Of a stretch of 64,000 nt of DNA, positions 63,943-64,000 are shown one piece after another. Each line of letters starts with the position of its first letter. Position 1 is the stretch's first letter. This DNA is from Exilibacterium tricleocarpae. Lineage in GTDB: Bacteria > Pseudomonadota > Gammaproteobacteria > Pseudomonadales > Cellvibrionaceae. A program made the translations under genes and the position numbers. The notes below the pieces were generated by a model. It searched no databases. It was not told the DNA's origin and worked only from the letters and a program-made list of their open reading frames with translations. Location of the stretch: the NCBI RefSeq assembly GCF_007004655.1, contig NZ_ML660096.1, positions 1 through 64,000 on the forward strand. The letters are read 5' to 3'.

Positions 63943-64000
63943 AAATCACCACCCTGGAAGATATCGCCGCTCTAAAAGAAAGCGTAGATATCGAATGCAA
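63936..64000 (+). CDS. AlbA_2/Schlafen-type DNA-binding protein, start only (runs off window)
   Basis: An open frame from ATG 63936, overlapping the hsdS stop, encodes MLEITTLEDIAALKESVDIEC, the beginning of proteins with a putative AlbA_2 DNA-binding domain (ESxxxECK motif), often found in type I loci between hsdS and hsdR. Only 21 residues are visible. Confidence 0.6.
   Translation, partial: MLEITTLEDIAALKESVDIEC

Overview
The window is chromosomal DNA from a gammaproteobacterium, probably of the Cellvibrionales/Pseudomonadales type. The right two thirds carry the housekeeping order secG-tpiA-glmM-folP-ftsH-rlmE / yhbY / greA-carB-carA / dapB / dnaJ-dnaK-grpE / recN / fur / bamE-rnfH-ratA / smpB / ssrA. 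Fur lacks the usual cysteine pair, as in pseudomonads, and the tmRNA tag reads ANDDNYALAA. This core is GC-rich and mostly on the minus strand.

Left part (1-33.2 kb). In pseudomonad-like genomes tRNA-Leu(GAG) and tRNA-fMet sit together just after secG. Here tRNA-Leu is at 33.23-33.32 kb and tRNA-fMet at 0.63-0.70 kb, so about 32.5 kb of accessory DNA lies between them. It holds: (i) a four-gene operon (8425 to 1293, minus strand) coding for a short tagged coiled-coil protein, a tagged iSTAND-like protein, a MoxR AAA+ ATPase and a 1501-residue membrane protein with a degenerate vWA-like region, WD40, HEAT and TPR repeats and a 32-residue polyglutamine tail; (ii) an efflux operon with an ABC-type membrane domain lacking an ATPase, an RND adaptor and an RND pump, followed by an AraC/GyrI regulator; (iii) secreted proteases (two zinc metalloproteases and a subtilase) around a TPR hybrid sensor kinase with an AraC output domain; (iv) a hydrolase, a methyltransferase, an AbgT transporter and a phosphoesterase; (v) a winged-helix/nucleotidyltransferase pair lying between two copies of the tRNA-Leu 3' end. 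An IS5-family transposase runs off the left edge.

Right part (33.2-64 kb). This is the core block, interrupted by two sodium:neurotransmitter-symporter-like transporters on either side of smpB, a 162-bp MITE-like element inserted in a dispersed repeat, and a frameshifted NrtS-like gene. Downstream of ssrA, a classic island site, comes an Xre-type regulator and a type I restriction-modification locus (hsdM, hsdS, and the start of an AlbA_2/Schlafen-type gene cut by the window end).

The best candidate for a poorly described system is the iSTAND/MoxR/WD40 operon. It combines a shared N-terminal glycine-rich tag on its first two proteins, a 17-bp tandem repeat forming a chain of overlapping mini-ORFs before the second gene, and a hexanucleotide-encoded polyglutamine tail on the last. 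MoxR-based ternary conflict systems are a known general class; the arrangement and repeats here are what I could not match to a described example.
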